Made by a program: the position numbers and the translations under genes
Part shown: piece after piece, positions 1-11,433 of the stretch
Layout: every line of letters begins with the position of its first letter
Position numbering within the stretch: position 1 is the stretch's first letter
Notes under the pieces: generated by a model
The model's input: the letters and a program-made list of their open reading frames with translations, nothing else
Told to the model about the DNA's origin: nothing
The model's database searches: none
Assembly: GCA_963693085.1 (NCBI GenBank)
Contig: OY856410.1
Location: forward strand, 1,330,844,804-1,330,908,803
Length of the DNA: 64,000 nucleotides
Direction: 5' to 3'
From: Alisma plantago-aquatica
Taxonomy: Eukaryota > Streptophyta > Magnoliopsida > Alismatales > Alismataceae

Positions 1-364
1 ATCTTGAGAAGATCCCCTTTATTCCCCATCCTCTCTATTATGTCATAGTGAGAATTCCATTCCTGTCATCATTTCCATGTTCATATATGTAGCTAGCTGA
101 AGTAGAGCTTTGCCCTCCCATAACAGGCCATCTCTAGCAAATCCAAGTGTCTTGTTGGGTCTGATAAGGACCTACGGAGGTACTTGGATCTTGTACCAGT
201 CTAATAATGCCCATGAATAAGGAGTCAACCATCTGATTGATCCTCCTCCATGATAGAATCTGACCCCTCACTAGGAGGTGGACGATCTAGACACCATTTG
301 GCAAAGGGACTCCTGGAGCATGTCTAAAGGGAAAGAACCATATTGTCTTTTCCTTAAAGCAACA
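1..364. other. Flank left of element E, no gene seen
   Basis: No open frame or known domain is visible. The stretch ends at the inferred left LTR end of element E. The five bases before that end (CAACA) do not clearly match the five after the right LTR (CCATA), so any target duplication has decayed. Confidence 0.4.
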
Positions 365-1919
365 TGATGGAAGGTACATGCATACAAAAATTTGCTAAGG
401 GAGAGATTTCTTAGAGTTCAAACCTTAAAAAATGGAAATCAACACATCCACAAGACTTACAAAATGGCAATCAATTCACTGACAAGAGAATGGGCTAATC
501 ATAGTACAAACAAGGTTTGATCCCAAGAGACAACATGATTAAGACTTGCTTAGAATCAGTCGCTAAGAACCATATTCAAATCTAATTTTTGAGAAATATT
601 ATAAATAGTCTGGGAATAAAGATTGCGAAAGCAAAACTAATTAAACAAAATATTTAATTCAATTAATAAAAAATATTGGGACATCTAGGTTTCATTACCA
701 TAGCCTACATAATTAGTGTAATCAATAAAACTATTTGTGTTAAGCATGCTAGATTAGGATCAAATGATTTGAATCCTTACGGAACACATGTCCGATAAGG
801 ATCAAACACCCCATAGACCTAGGGTCTTGGTGTCCATGGATCATTATCCAATTAGCTAGTGGAATTCCTTCTAGGATCTCTTATATAGTTCTACATGTTA
901 ATTCTATCTTCAAATTATTTGTTTCTTGGTCTCTATGCCAAGTTTATAAAAAATAATAAATATGATTGATTTATTCATAGAATAATAGAAAAAATGAATT
1001 TAATGTATCTGAAATCACAAAAATCTTAGAGTTAATAACAACTAGAACAATGTACTGGCTATGGATCTACACCCCAAGCCTGAGTAATGAGATCTTCTCA
1101 CTCTTATTTGGAATAAATGCAAAGTTACAAATAGGTAATCAAGTTGTTAGGGGAATAGAAGAAGAATCCGACGATATCTAACTATATTTGATGGCCTAGC
1201 AGCAATATAGAAATCTCCATGAGGAAGATGAGGACTCCTTCCCTTTATTCACACCATACACCCAAAGCAAGATCTAAGATGATCGAATATGATCCTTGTT
1301 GTCTCATCTAACCTTTCCTTTTATAAAACCACCTTTTGACCCATGAAACCTAGTTTTGTGGCCTAAGGGTGACCTATAAAGACATTTTTAGATACACTAG
1401 TCAATCAGCTGTGAATCTAGTTAGTCAGTTGGGTAAGCGAGTCATCAAGCTTATCTACATGTCATTTGATCAGTATGAAGTCAGTCAAATGACTGGTTCG
1501 CAGATAAAATCTTCTTAATTCTTGAGGTTTTACTACCTCTTTTTGGCATTATGAGTCAGTCTATTGGCTGGCCAACGTACCAATTTGTTTTGCAACTCGA
1601 TCATGTACATTTGGCTTTTGAGTCGGCTAACTCAAGTGGTAGTCAACTGATTGGACATTCTAGAGGCTAAAATATGAACTTGAATCCTCCTTTATCTTCT
1701 AATTCGTGGAATATATTTGGGGGTTCTTGATCTTTTCAGTGAACGGTTACAATTGGGTTGTTTTCATACAATAATTCAGCTAATATAATTATAAATCTAT
1801 ATTATGACACAAAAGAAAAACCAAACCAATTAGATCCTAAAACTATAAAATAACAAGACAATGCCCCTAAGAAATGGTCTGAAAGTTGCAACAAAAATAG
1901 ATGAATATGTATTTTTTAA
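365..1919 (-). repeat. 3' LTR of element E
   Basis: Aligns along its length with 7358-8922 (shared stretches around the AATAAA-like run near 560-680, the CCTA-rich block near 820-900, and the last 60 bases). It begins TGATGGAAGG. On the minus strand a TATA-like TTTATAAAAGG lies near 1317-1330, and upstream of it (about 1395-1665) are several TCAGTC/GACTGATTGG motifs. Confidence 0.65.
493..534 (+). promoter_or_regulatory. tRNA-Asp-like U5 segment, E 3' LTR copy
   Basis: Contains ATAGTAC followed by AAGGTTTGATCCC and GACAAC, a decayed version of the segment seen in elements A and B, about 130-170 nt from the LTR end. The element is on the minus strand, so the RNA would carry the complement. 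See the copy at 7453-7493 and the finding on primer complementarity. Confidence 0.45.
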
Positions 1920-4739
1920 ATACCCCAAACTTGAACATTGCACATCATTGAGTAATATAGAATCCCAAATAATCACCAAATAATACTAACAACTTGACCT
2001 CTCTTTTTTCTAAAAAGGTGTTACCTTTATTAATTAGTATCCATAGATCATACTAAACAATACAATTGGTATGGGATTACCATGATACAAGAAACATGTG
2101 CTTCTCTCTTACATAGCACCATTTGCATTGTTACCACCTTTCATGACCAAATGACCATGATTTCCTAAAATCACATCATGTGATTTGCCATATTCTCTAC
2201 TTGAAATTGTTGTGTAACTTGTTTCAATGTCAATAACTTCAAAGAAATAGATGTCATATCCCTTCTACTTTTGAACCTCTCACATATTCTTATGAGTTCT
2301 GCTCAAGAACATGGTTTAGTGGTTGAGTGGATTGGGGGTATGTAGGCTGCTAGGTAGAAAAATGGAAATAAATGAGGTATGTAAGGTGATCTCTCCTCTA
2401 TTAGACTCGAGATCATTTATTTTTCTGTAATTAAATTTATTGCATATACATTTTTTGTGTGCACATTGGCAAGATTCCATTATTGGTGATATGCCCCTAT
2501 TACATGGGAGGGGAATGGAAGATGCAATTGAGGGAGGAGGGGTGTGCCACCTAGAACTTGAAGTTTGGCATTATTTTTGGATTTTTATTTGTTTTTGTAG
2601 AATGGAGAGTAAGAAGATGATGGAAGAAATGTAGAAGAGGCCGAACTTGTGCATCTCATATTTTGAATGCAACACATTGAGAGAACGATGACATTAGTTA
2701 AATTCTTTCTACAACATGTAGCAAACATGAAACTTTACAAGCTATAATACAAATCAAGTAAACACACATTAATTTCATTCATATCAATCCTTTATAGATG
2801 GACATATTTTTCCAAGGAGAAATGCTACTTAAGGTCCTAGGTTATAGGGCGAGTTCTAGCAATGGGGTGAGTTCTAGCAATAGAAGCTCTTGAATTTGTT
2901 ATAAGAGAATTCACTTTGTTTAATGGATTCATTGATAAACCATGCATATACAAAAAACTAGATGACTAGATAAAGTATGTAGCATGTGCAAGAAAAAATA
3001 GATTAAAAAAAGTAAAACTATATCTACATGTAAACCTAAATAATATGCTAGAAATGATGGCATAAGGAAAAATAAAGTGGGTTGAATAGATATGTACCAC
3101 CTACCTCCACCCCAAACTTAAAATTTTTATTATCCCAAGAAAATCATGAATCCAAGATGGAGGGAAGAAATCTAAGAATGTAATCCACCCACCATGGTCT
3201 CCTGGATGTGGTGGTTGAGGCACAGGTACAGTCAGAGTGGGATAGCTGGCTGCAAGTCAGTTGACTCATTGTGTGAATTGCGACAACATTGGACTGGGAA
3301 GAGGGTGGAGGATTCTCTGGCTCTTTCTTGCCATGGTTATAATGGAATGGGTGACCCTTTATCCTCTAGTGGGTCCTCTTCTATAATAAATTTGTGGGAA
3401 TTTCCCAATTTGTCAATTGGCTAGGCCAACCGGTCGATTAGGATGCCCAAAACATCACATATGCTTATATATTTTTCTCTTCTAAATGATGGATTGGGGA
3501 TTTTTTGCGGGGTTAAAATCTCAAAAATTGCGTAGTAGACTCTAAGAAAATTGTTACATGTCGATCAGTCGATTGGCTTTCGAGCTGGTCGACTCAAAGG
3601 CCAAAATCTACCCAGTAAATTCAAAGTAAATTTGCTACAGATTGACCAATCAATTGGCTTTTTCAGAGTCGGCTGATTGGCCTTATTAATTAAAGTTGGC
3701 CCTCCCTACTGGTACTTTGGTTGGCTCATGATTTTGGGCATACAAAGGTTTTTTTTTCCTATAGTGTGAGGAAAAATAATTTTTTTAAAGAAGAGTAAAT
3801 ATGATTAGAAAACTAGGATTCTTAGCTAGACATGTAAACAAAAGTAAAGAAAGAGAAGACAATTATTCAAAGGGAAGTAGAACGTTGGGTTTCCTCCCAA
3901 CAGTGTCATATTTAATGTCAAATGTCTGACGATTGTGTTGTACCACCATGGAGGGGTGGAAATTGGATCTTAGGTTGGACTATTATATTGTCTTGGTTAC
4001 TTCCCTTTCATCTACTCCTTTATCTTTGTTTGGATTGTTTGTTGTTGTGTCCATCAAAAAATGGTGTGAAATATGACAATACATTGGGAAATAGTTTGAG
4101 TTGTACAAATTCAGTTCCCAATGTTTATGAATAGTCATAAGTGGTCTAATATGAACCATCAATTGAATAATACAGAGGTGTTGCAGAAGTGAGGTTCATT
4201 TAGAAGTGTGGTCATTCCATCAATCATATTGTCCAATAGAGTCTGTGGGGATTGTATATGGTTCTTTATATTTCGAGAATAAACAGTCTATGTTCCTAAG
4301 TCATTCTTTGTTATTAACATATTGTATTGTTGAATCATGAGAATAATTGGTAGTCTTAGTAGAATAGAGCATGGTCAGAAGTGGGGTGGTGAGTGAGTGG
4401 AAACTATCTGGTGTACTATTGGGGCCTGCCGTAAGACATGTGTTTGTAGACTAAATCACTCTTGTGTACTTGTGATATGCATTACAGGAGTATCCATAGG
4501 AGGAAGGGGTGTGTCTTCTAAGGTCGATTATATTTCTTTTGACATGGAGCCAACAGGCACACTCCTTAATCTTTGCATTGTGATTATCCTCTAGAGAGAC
4601 CCTACACTTGGTCATTGATGGTTTTTTGTGGGGAAGAGTTGTTGTTGCATATAAGTAAATTGATTAATGCAATCTAGGAAGTAAATTTCTATTCCTTGGT
4701 GTTCTTCATTGAGACTACAGGCTTCTAAAAATGAAGAGA
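1920..4739 (-). other. 3' untranslated region of element E
   Basis: No coding domain seen. The parts at about 2395-2640 and 3085-3240 match the 3' untranslated region of element A (about 21880-22080 and 22545-22670), including TCTCCTCTATT-GACTCGAGAT words. The segment at 3884-3921 is a decayed copy of the TTGGGTTGCCTCCCAA hairpin that follows pol in elements A and B. A cluster of TCGATTGG/GGTCGACTC motifs lies at 3540-3720. RT, RNase H and integrase, expected between 3920 and 4740, are not recognisable. Confidence 0.5.
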
Positions 4740-5110
4740 CTAGTTTCCATTTGTAGGGGTTAGCATCCCTACCTCAACATCAATTAAGGCCCTAGTGGTA
4801 GCTATGAATAACCTACCAAAAATAAGAGGGTAGAAACGATCCTCCTTAGAGTTCACCACTACAAAATAAAATTGGATGTAGAACTCCCCAAATTTTATAA
4901 TTATATCCTCAGTGATATCATTTGGCTTAGTTGTAGAGGAATCGACGAGTTGGAGATCATTGTAGTTGGCAGTGCATTAGTAGGACTGACTCTCTTACAT
5001 AATCTAAGAGGTATGAAAGAGATGGTAGCACCGAGATTTGGCATGTAAAATCTCTTATAGAGCACAAAAATCCTAAAAGACCCTAGCTTCTTGTTCTTGT
5101 AAGGCATATT
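4740..5110 (-). pseudogene. Retroviral-type aspartic protease remnant of element E
   Basis: On the minus strand a 68-codon open piece (4901-5107) contains NLGATISFIPLRLCKR, aligning with the DLGASISIMP-type active site of the proteases in elements A and B. The catalytic Asp of the DLGAS motif is read as Asn here, so the enzyme would be inactive. Downstream the match continues to about 4740 through the region equivalent to the protease C-terminus, where a FATARALID-like stretch is recognisable in the decayed frame. In the family this enzyme cuts the Gag-Pol polyprotein inside the virus-like particle. The short open frame is a decay fragment, not a separate gene. Confidence 0.6.
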
Positions 5111-5559
5111 ATTCTAAATCATTTCAGATGATGATCTTGTTGATTTAGTTGTTTCAAATTCTTCATTTATTTATTTGTGATTAATTAAGAGCATAACGAT
5201 TTTTGACCAATGAGGAATTGAATCTATTGCATCAAGTAATGTGACATTTACATTCTACTTCTTCATGTTTTATTTAAATTTATTGAACCTAGAATCCAAT
5301 CGGGTCTAATTCAGCTGACATTAGTGTGGAACACATGGCTTATATATATGAACATCTGATCATGGTGATATATGTGTGGAAGCTCGTGAGTTATTTTTAT
5401 TATCATGCTTTGGGTGATAACCACACCATCCTTATCATTTTGACTCACTATCATAGTGGAAGGATTTACCTTCTATGGAAAGTTAATGCCAGAGTGAGTT
5501 GCCACAACTTTAACTTGTTTGATGTGCTTCAAATTCAGTTTTGTTTGCCCTATAAAAAC

Positions 5560-7320
5560 TAGTGAAGAAGGGTCTAGAGATGCAAACAGTTGATCTAGTT
5601 GGGAATCAATGGATCTCTAACAATCTTGGTGATTAGAGAGCATATCCTACTAGCTACCAGTCATGGATTTTTGGGACTAGAAAATCTTCTCTACATAAGA
5701 AAATGTATCATCAATGGAAGGAAGAACACTAGGTTGTTGCAATTGTGGGACTTGATTTGGATTCTGCAATCTTTTCCATTGATTATAGACACTATTATTG
5801 AGTTGTATTAGTTCCTGATGTTACATTGGTTGCTTCATTGGAACCCTAGAGGACCACAACCTTGGTTGTTCACATGAGAAGGTTGTTGTTTTGATGTATT
5901 CTCTACACCAGTTAGATTGCCATACTGGATATCATGATGTTCCTAGTCTTAATTGGGTTGTAGTAGGCTTGGCTGAGTATGCAATGGATGGAGTTATAAT
6001 CATCCATATGTCATCCATATTTGGATTACATGGGGTTGTTATTCACCATGACCTTATAGAGGAGTTGGCACTATTGATTAGAATGTCCATGGCCTTTACA
6101 AGACTCACAAAAGAGATCTACATATTTTACATGCTTGTACAAATGTTTTGGTTGTTATGGTTTCCCTCTCCTATCATAAGTATTGAAGGAGGATTCCAAG
6201 TTGTCTTGCTCCAAGGATAAATTCTTCAAGGATTCCACAATGAATTTAAGCTAAAAACTACCTTCAGATAGATTCTTGAGGGATTCAACAATGAATTTAA
6301 GTGCAAAACTATCTTCGGCCTTGTCCACTTTGAGTGTGCCTCCATGCCCTTAGTTGGACCAGGCTTGATGTAAGATATTCTCTTGATAACCACAAAAGTT
6401 GTCATTATTCTATAACATGAAATTTCCTCCAAATGAGGTGTCAAGGAAGGTCTCATAAAAGCCCTGTTATAATCTCTCAATCAAATGGACTTGAGAAAAG
6501 TTGTGATGTAGGTAACAACAGAGGAGCTCTAATAATTTCTCTCAATCTTCGAATAAGGTTTCTCCTAAAACCCTAGCAAACTATTTGATTTTTCTCCTGA
6601 TTTGATAGGTGAGGAGCAGAGGATAGTACTTCTCGAGAAACTTGGACTGAAGACCTTTGTAAATGGTGATGCAGTCTTCTTCCATATCATTATACCAATT
6701 GAGGGAATGATTTGATCATGAATATTTGAATAGACACAGCTTGATGGCATCTTCAAAAATGACTATTATCTTGTGTAGGGCACATAGGCCAAAGAAATGC
6801 CAGAGATGATTTTGACAATTATCACCTTAATTTCAAGCAAAAGCACTACTCTTATGAGTGTTGATTCACTGTGTGTGGATCTATAATTGTGGGGCATTAA
6901 TATAAGGAGGCACATCAGGGTGTTGCACGTTGGAGGCTTTAGGGATAGAAAGGCCCTTAAGATGCTTCTTATACTCTTCTTTGGTGTTATGAAGTCTCAA
7001 CCTTCTTGTTCAGCGGCCATAGATGCTCTCATCTCCACGAAAAGGGCTTCTCTTTGTGCAACGAGGGCTACATTCACCTAAAAGTTGATTTCTTCTTTGA
7101 CCATTAAGTTTTGATAAGTCCAGTTCAAAAGATGAAAAGTCATGACCATGTGTATCAAATACAAGTGGTGTGGAATCAATGCTTTATGAATATTGCATAC
7201 ACCATTAGTAACTTGAAATAGAGAAGTCAACTTAAGAATTAAGGATGTAGTAGTTCAAATATATATAAGTGAATATCAATTGAAAGGAAAATCTTAATTA
7301 TTCAAAGAAATGGGGTTAGA
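5560..7320 (-). pseudogene. gag remnant of element E
   Basis: No long open frame survives. On the nucleotide level the stretch at about 5820-5990 aligns with the asparagine/glutamine-rich C-terminal part of the gag of element B (35400-35500), and the segment between it and the primer site lies where gag must be. A 50-bp tandem duplication (about 6216-6260 and 6266-6310, both with GGATTC-ACAATGAATTTAAG) is present. In the family Gag forms the particle shell and binds the RNA. I place it by synteny and scattered similarity rather than by an intact domain. Confidence 0.42.
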
Positions 7321-7334
7321 AAGGTACTCTGTTG

Positions 7335-7352
7335 TCCCCAAAAATGGCTTCA
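7335..7352 (-). other. Decayed tRNA-Asp primer binding site of element E
   Basis: The plus strand reads TCCCCAAAAATGGCTTCA against the plant tRNA-Asp 3' end TCCCCGGCAACGGCGCCA, 12 of 18 matching; most of the differences are changes to A or T. A 5-nt spacer separates it from the LTR, as in elements A and B. Confidence 0.55.
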
Positions 7353-7357
7353 AAATT

Positions 7358-8922
7358 AGATGCAAGGTGCTTGAACACACAAATTCTCTAAGGTATAGAC
7401 TCCCTAAAATTAAACCTTAGCAATTGACAATCAACTGGCTCACAAGAAAAAGGGTCAATTGCAGTACATAAAAGGGTCGAACCCAAGAGACTACATGGTT
7501 TATAATTTCTTGAAACAAATAACTAATAACAAAATTTAAATCAAGATGTTGAGTAATATTATCAAAAATTGGGAATAAATATTGCAAAAGAAAACTTAAG
7601 TCACCTGAAGATTTAATTTAAAAAATGATTGGGATGTCTGAGTTCACCATAGAAGAAAGACTCCTTATCGGTTGAGTCCTTGACCAGGCACCCCACTTTC
7701 TGATCCCTAATGAAAAATGAAAATTCTCACGTAGCCTATGTAATTATACCAACCAATACAACTCTTTGAATTAAGCATGTAAGATTATGACCAAGCAAAT
7801 TTTCATCTTTATGGAACATGATTCTTCAACTCCCCACAAACCCAAGATCTAATTTTTCATGCATCATTATCCCATCACCCAATTAAACTCCTTTTGGGAT
7901 CTCTTTTAGAGTTTTACGCATTCATTCAGTAACCTTGGTTTCATGGTATCCACACCAAGGATTATATCAAACAACCAATATGATTGATCGAGTCATATAA
8001 AAAGAGAAAATAACAACTGAAACACATATGACATAGTCATATTCTTAGACTTAATAACAACTAGAACAAAGTACATGCTATGGATCCAAACCTTAATAAT
8101 GATATATACTCACTAATGTTTAGAATAAACACAAGATTACAAATAGGAACACATGGGGTCATGTTGCTAGGGGCATAGAAGAATAATCTAATGATATCCA
8201 ACTCTTTTCTTCAATCTAGAAGCAATCTTTCCATCTTCTAAGTAAGATGACAGATTATTCTCATCTTTCTTTCTTGCGTTCACCCAAAGGAAGATTTGAG
8301 ATGATAATATATGATCTTTGATGTTTGGCCGACTGCTTCCTTTCAGAGAGACGCCTTTTAGCATCACGATGACAGTTTGAAAAGACATGGTCAAACATGC
8401 TAGATGATCGATTGGGAACCCAATCAGTCATGGGTAAGAGAGCGATGGGGCTTGTATAGAGGTCAATCAATCCGTTTGAGGTGAACTGACCTACAGGTTT
8501 GTAAATAAAATTTTCTCAATTATTGGGGTTTTACTACCTCATTTTGGAGTTTTGAGTCAATCAACTGGGTGGTCAGTCGACTGATTCATTTCGCAGCATA
8601 ATCCTAGGCAATTGTGGCTTCTGAGTCGGATGACTAAAGGGTCATTCGACCCATTGGACATTTTGGGAGGCTAAAATATGAACTTGAAGCCTCCTTGTCT
8701 TCTAATTCCTGGAATAATTTTGAGCATTCTTGATCTTTGGAGTGAACTGATACAATTATTCTATTATCCCGTGATGAATGAACAAATCTAAATAAAACTC
8801 TATTTATGGACACAAAAGTAAAACCAAAGCAATTAGATCCAAAAATTGGAAAATAACAACACAATGTCCCTAATAAACAATCTAAAGAATGCAATAAAAA
8901 TAGATGATTATGCATTTGATCA
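7358..8922 (-). repeat. 5' LTR of element E
   Basis: Diverged direct copy of 365-1919. It starts AGATGCAAGG (TG end mutated) next to the primer site and ends TTTGATCA. It carries GTCGACTGATT / GGTCATTCGACC motifs at about 8560-8660, in the part upstream of the promoter on the minus strand. Confidence 0.65.
7453..7493 (+). promoter_or_regulatory. tRNA-Asp-like U5 segment of element E
   Basis: Plus-strand words GCAGTACATAAAAGGG, GGGTCGAACCC and GAGACTAC line up with the D-arm piece, T-arm piece and acceptor piece seen more clearly at 51577-51620 (A) and 37056-37099 (B). It lies about 95-135 nt from the primer binding site, inside U5. Confidence 0.5.
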
Positions 8923-8962
8923 CCATACCAGGCCCCACAACCTTATGAGAAAGACGTTCTTT

Positions 8963-10380
8963 TGTTGACATGTTAGCATATGATTGTCTCAAGTAGGTTT
9001 AACTTGCATTAATTATAGTATATGCATAATAACTCTAATTATGGTCATATCATATTGTTCAAAAAAGTGTCAATCACAAATAAAATAGCATTATAGTTTA
9101 GTTATGAATCTTGTTCATAATTATTCATCAATACATGATAATATAGTTATGATTAGTTAAAACCTCTAGTTTGGATAAAACAAGTTATGAGATTGCTTGA
9201 TATGCAGATCTTGAGTTATAGTCTGATGTTGTTAGATAAGAATCATTTTTGAAAGTATTAAATCATATTAGGATGATAATGGTGATATATTAGGGTTTCT
9301 AAGACATAACTAAAAGAATTAGGGTTCGATACTAATGTTTACATCCGATCAAGATTTTAGTGCACCTATTATAATTCCATTATTCTTAATGACTTGATTC
9401 AGTATGATAAATAGGGTTTGAGATTGATGCCTAGTTAGGGTATCTAACCTTTGTAAATTATGATATGTTAAAAGTTGGGTTTGATACCTTTATTTTAGTA
9501 ATCCTATCCAATATACCCTAAATGCTAGTTTAGGACCTAGGGTAGGCCAATTTGATATCACATGAATATATGTTGACTCTATAGTGTATGCATGAATGTT
9601 GATTAAACTGATTGGATTTGCACTTGATTTCCTGGATCTATGTTTTCTTGTAATTATGTGAAGTATATGAACTATTACTACATGAAAAGCATTAATGGTT
9701 ATTTATGAATACCCACACATCAGTTGCCTAAGGTTTTTCATATGATTTACGAATTATTGAATCATATTATACTAATTTGAATCTTGATTAATTGTTGTCC
9801 TTATAATGACAATATGTGCATCATGTAAAGGAATCTATGATATACTAAATGCATGGTTAGACCTACCAATGGGAAGACCATACATGTCCAAAGATGGAAT
9901 AAAGGTGATTACACCCAAGCTGGCATGACTGACATGGGCTAGGCTATGTGAATGAATATACAAGTTCACATGTGCAAATATTTAAATGTTGAATGAAAAG
10001 GTTTTTACCATACATGTACATTTTGGTATGCACCCACTACACAATATGAATATATTGATCGAAATTTAAGTAATTTGACATTTTAGGTAGTTTTCATAGG
10101 TAATGATAAGATTACTTGAAGATTAAGATGAATACAATAGAGATATTAAAGTAAATATCACAAGGAGGATTACCTAAATAAGGTATGATCTCTTTCCATG
10201 TAGTACTACATATTTATGTATTTTTCTTTTACTTAAAAAGTTGATGTAAATTTCTATAAATGTAGAAATTGCATCCTTATAAACATGCGATTGTTATTTC
10301 TCAAGTCTGGATCATAAAAAAATGAGATTGCAATATTTATCCCTACGATCTGCCTTCAACAGTGGGTAATCATGGGATTA
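8963..10380 (+). repeat. Probable Ty1/copia LTR, plus orientation, decayed
   Basis: Begins TGTTGACATG, similar to the TGTTGG start of the other copia LTRs here. The part 10090-10380 matches, in inverted orientation, 17030-17330, which is the U5 side of the split minus-strand LTR. After ATCTGCCTTCAACAG comes GTGGGTAATCATGGG, possibly a decayed initiator-Met primer site (TGGTATCAGAGC). The left boundary is uncertain. Nothing coding was seen. Confidence 0.35.
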
Positions 10381-11433
10381 GGTTGTAAAATTTAGTTTCA
10401 AACTAAAACTTATTAATTAATTAATAGTAATTAACATCTCCTTATATTCCTTAGAGACATATTGTAATTATTAGGGCATGTCCCAAAGAAAATGATGTCT
10501 AGAATAGATCTCAGTATAGGAATGACAACTTCTTTATGAACCAACAATTGGCAAAACAAGACTCATGATCCCTTGTAAATCCAACTTGGAAAAGTCTATG
10601 GCCTTTACCTGAAGTAAAATGCCTCTAGGTCTTCCCATCTTCAAATTTATCCTCTTCTAGTATATTTGCTTTCTTAACATTAGAATTCACTTCTCTCCTC
10701 ATATTGAATTAGGGTTATAGGAAGAAGTCAGTTTAAGGAATCTCTTCCAATAAAAGGATGTATAGTGCTAATTAGAGATATATGTATAGAAGTTGTGACA
10801 TATATATTATGTCCCTTTAGTGAGGGTAAATTCTAGAAAGACCTAGCTATGGGTTAGGATAACCATTCATCCCTGAAGGACTTGGGTTGGATAACCTGAT
10901 AGGCTATGAGAACCTAAGTGGGTTAAAGGAGAAATAAAACCATAGAATGAAATGGATAACCATTTAACTATAATTAAAACCCTAATATTGGGTGTACACC
11001 AAGTATGAGGAAATAATAGCCATGCTCTAACAAACCCTAAATGATGATAAAGGAAAGAGAAAATCCACATGAGTTTTGTAATCCAGTTTGAATACTCCAA
11101 ATTAGATACTGGTAGTTTCCAATGCATGAAAGTATGAACGGTACACACAATCATGCATGCATGTAATACATAATGGGTTTTGAATATGGAAATGAAACAC
11201 AAGAAATTAATAGTCATTTATTGAGAAAAATACAATACCCTCACTTCACCCTTTAGGGTTGGTGTCCAAACCTAGGGTGGGTCAACTTAAGAATGGGACA
11301 AGACCTATGGGGGAGGCATAACTCTAAATCTATGGCATTTGATTGTGACTAGAGATCCTAGCCTCCGATTGAAAGCCAAGAAGGCACCCAATGTTAGGAC
11401 CCACTATAAAATAGAGTTGACCAACCCCATTTT
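10381..11433. other. AT-rich stretch, no gene recognised
   Basis: Lies between two copia LTR-like sequences. A 116-codon minus-strand frame (10867-11217) has no recognisable domain and looks like chance. This could be the leader of the preceding copia element. Confidence 0.35.

Larger units (their letters stand above)
365..8922 (-). mobile_element. Element E: old Athila-like Ty3/gypsy element lacking RT and integrase
   Basis: Two diverged direct repeats (365-1919 and 7358-8922) flank about 5.4 kb. The inner edge of the right repeat is preceded by a decayed tRNA-Asp primer site with the same 5-nt spacer as in elements A and B, so transcription runs on the minus strand. Inside, in sense order, are gag remnants, a protease remnant, then directly the post-pol hairpin and 3' untranslated region. 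RT, RNase H and integrase are not recognisable. The 3' untranslated part resembles that of element A. Heavy decay makes it one of the oldest elements here. It could be an internally deleted autonomous element or a member of a non-autonomous family. Confidence 0.72.

Noticed and set aside
10867..11217. 116-codon minus-strand frame as a host gene
   Set aside because: No domain, no promoter or splice context, sits between copia LTRs in AT-rich DNA.
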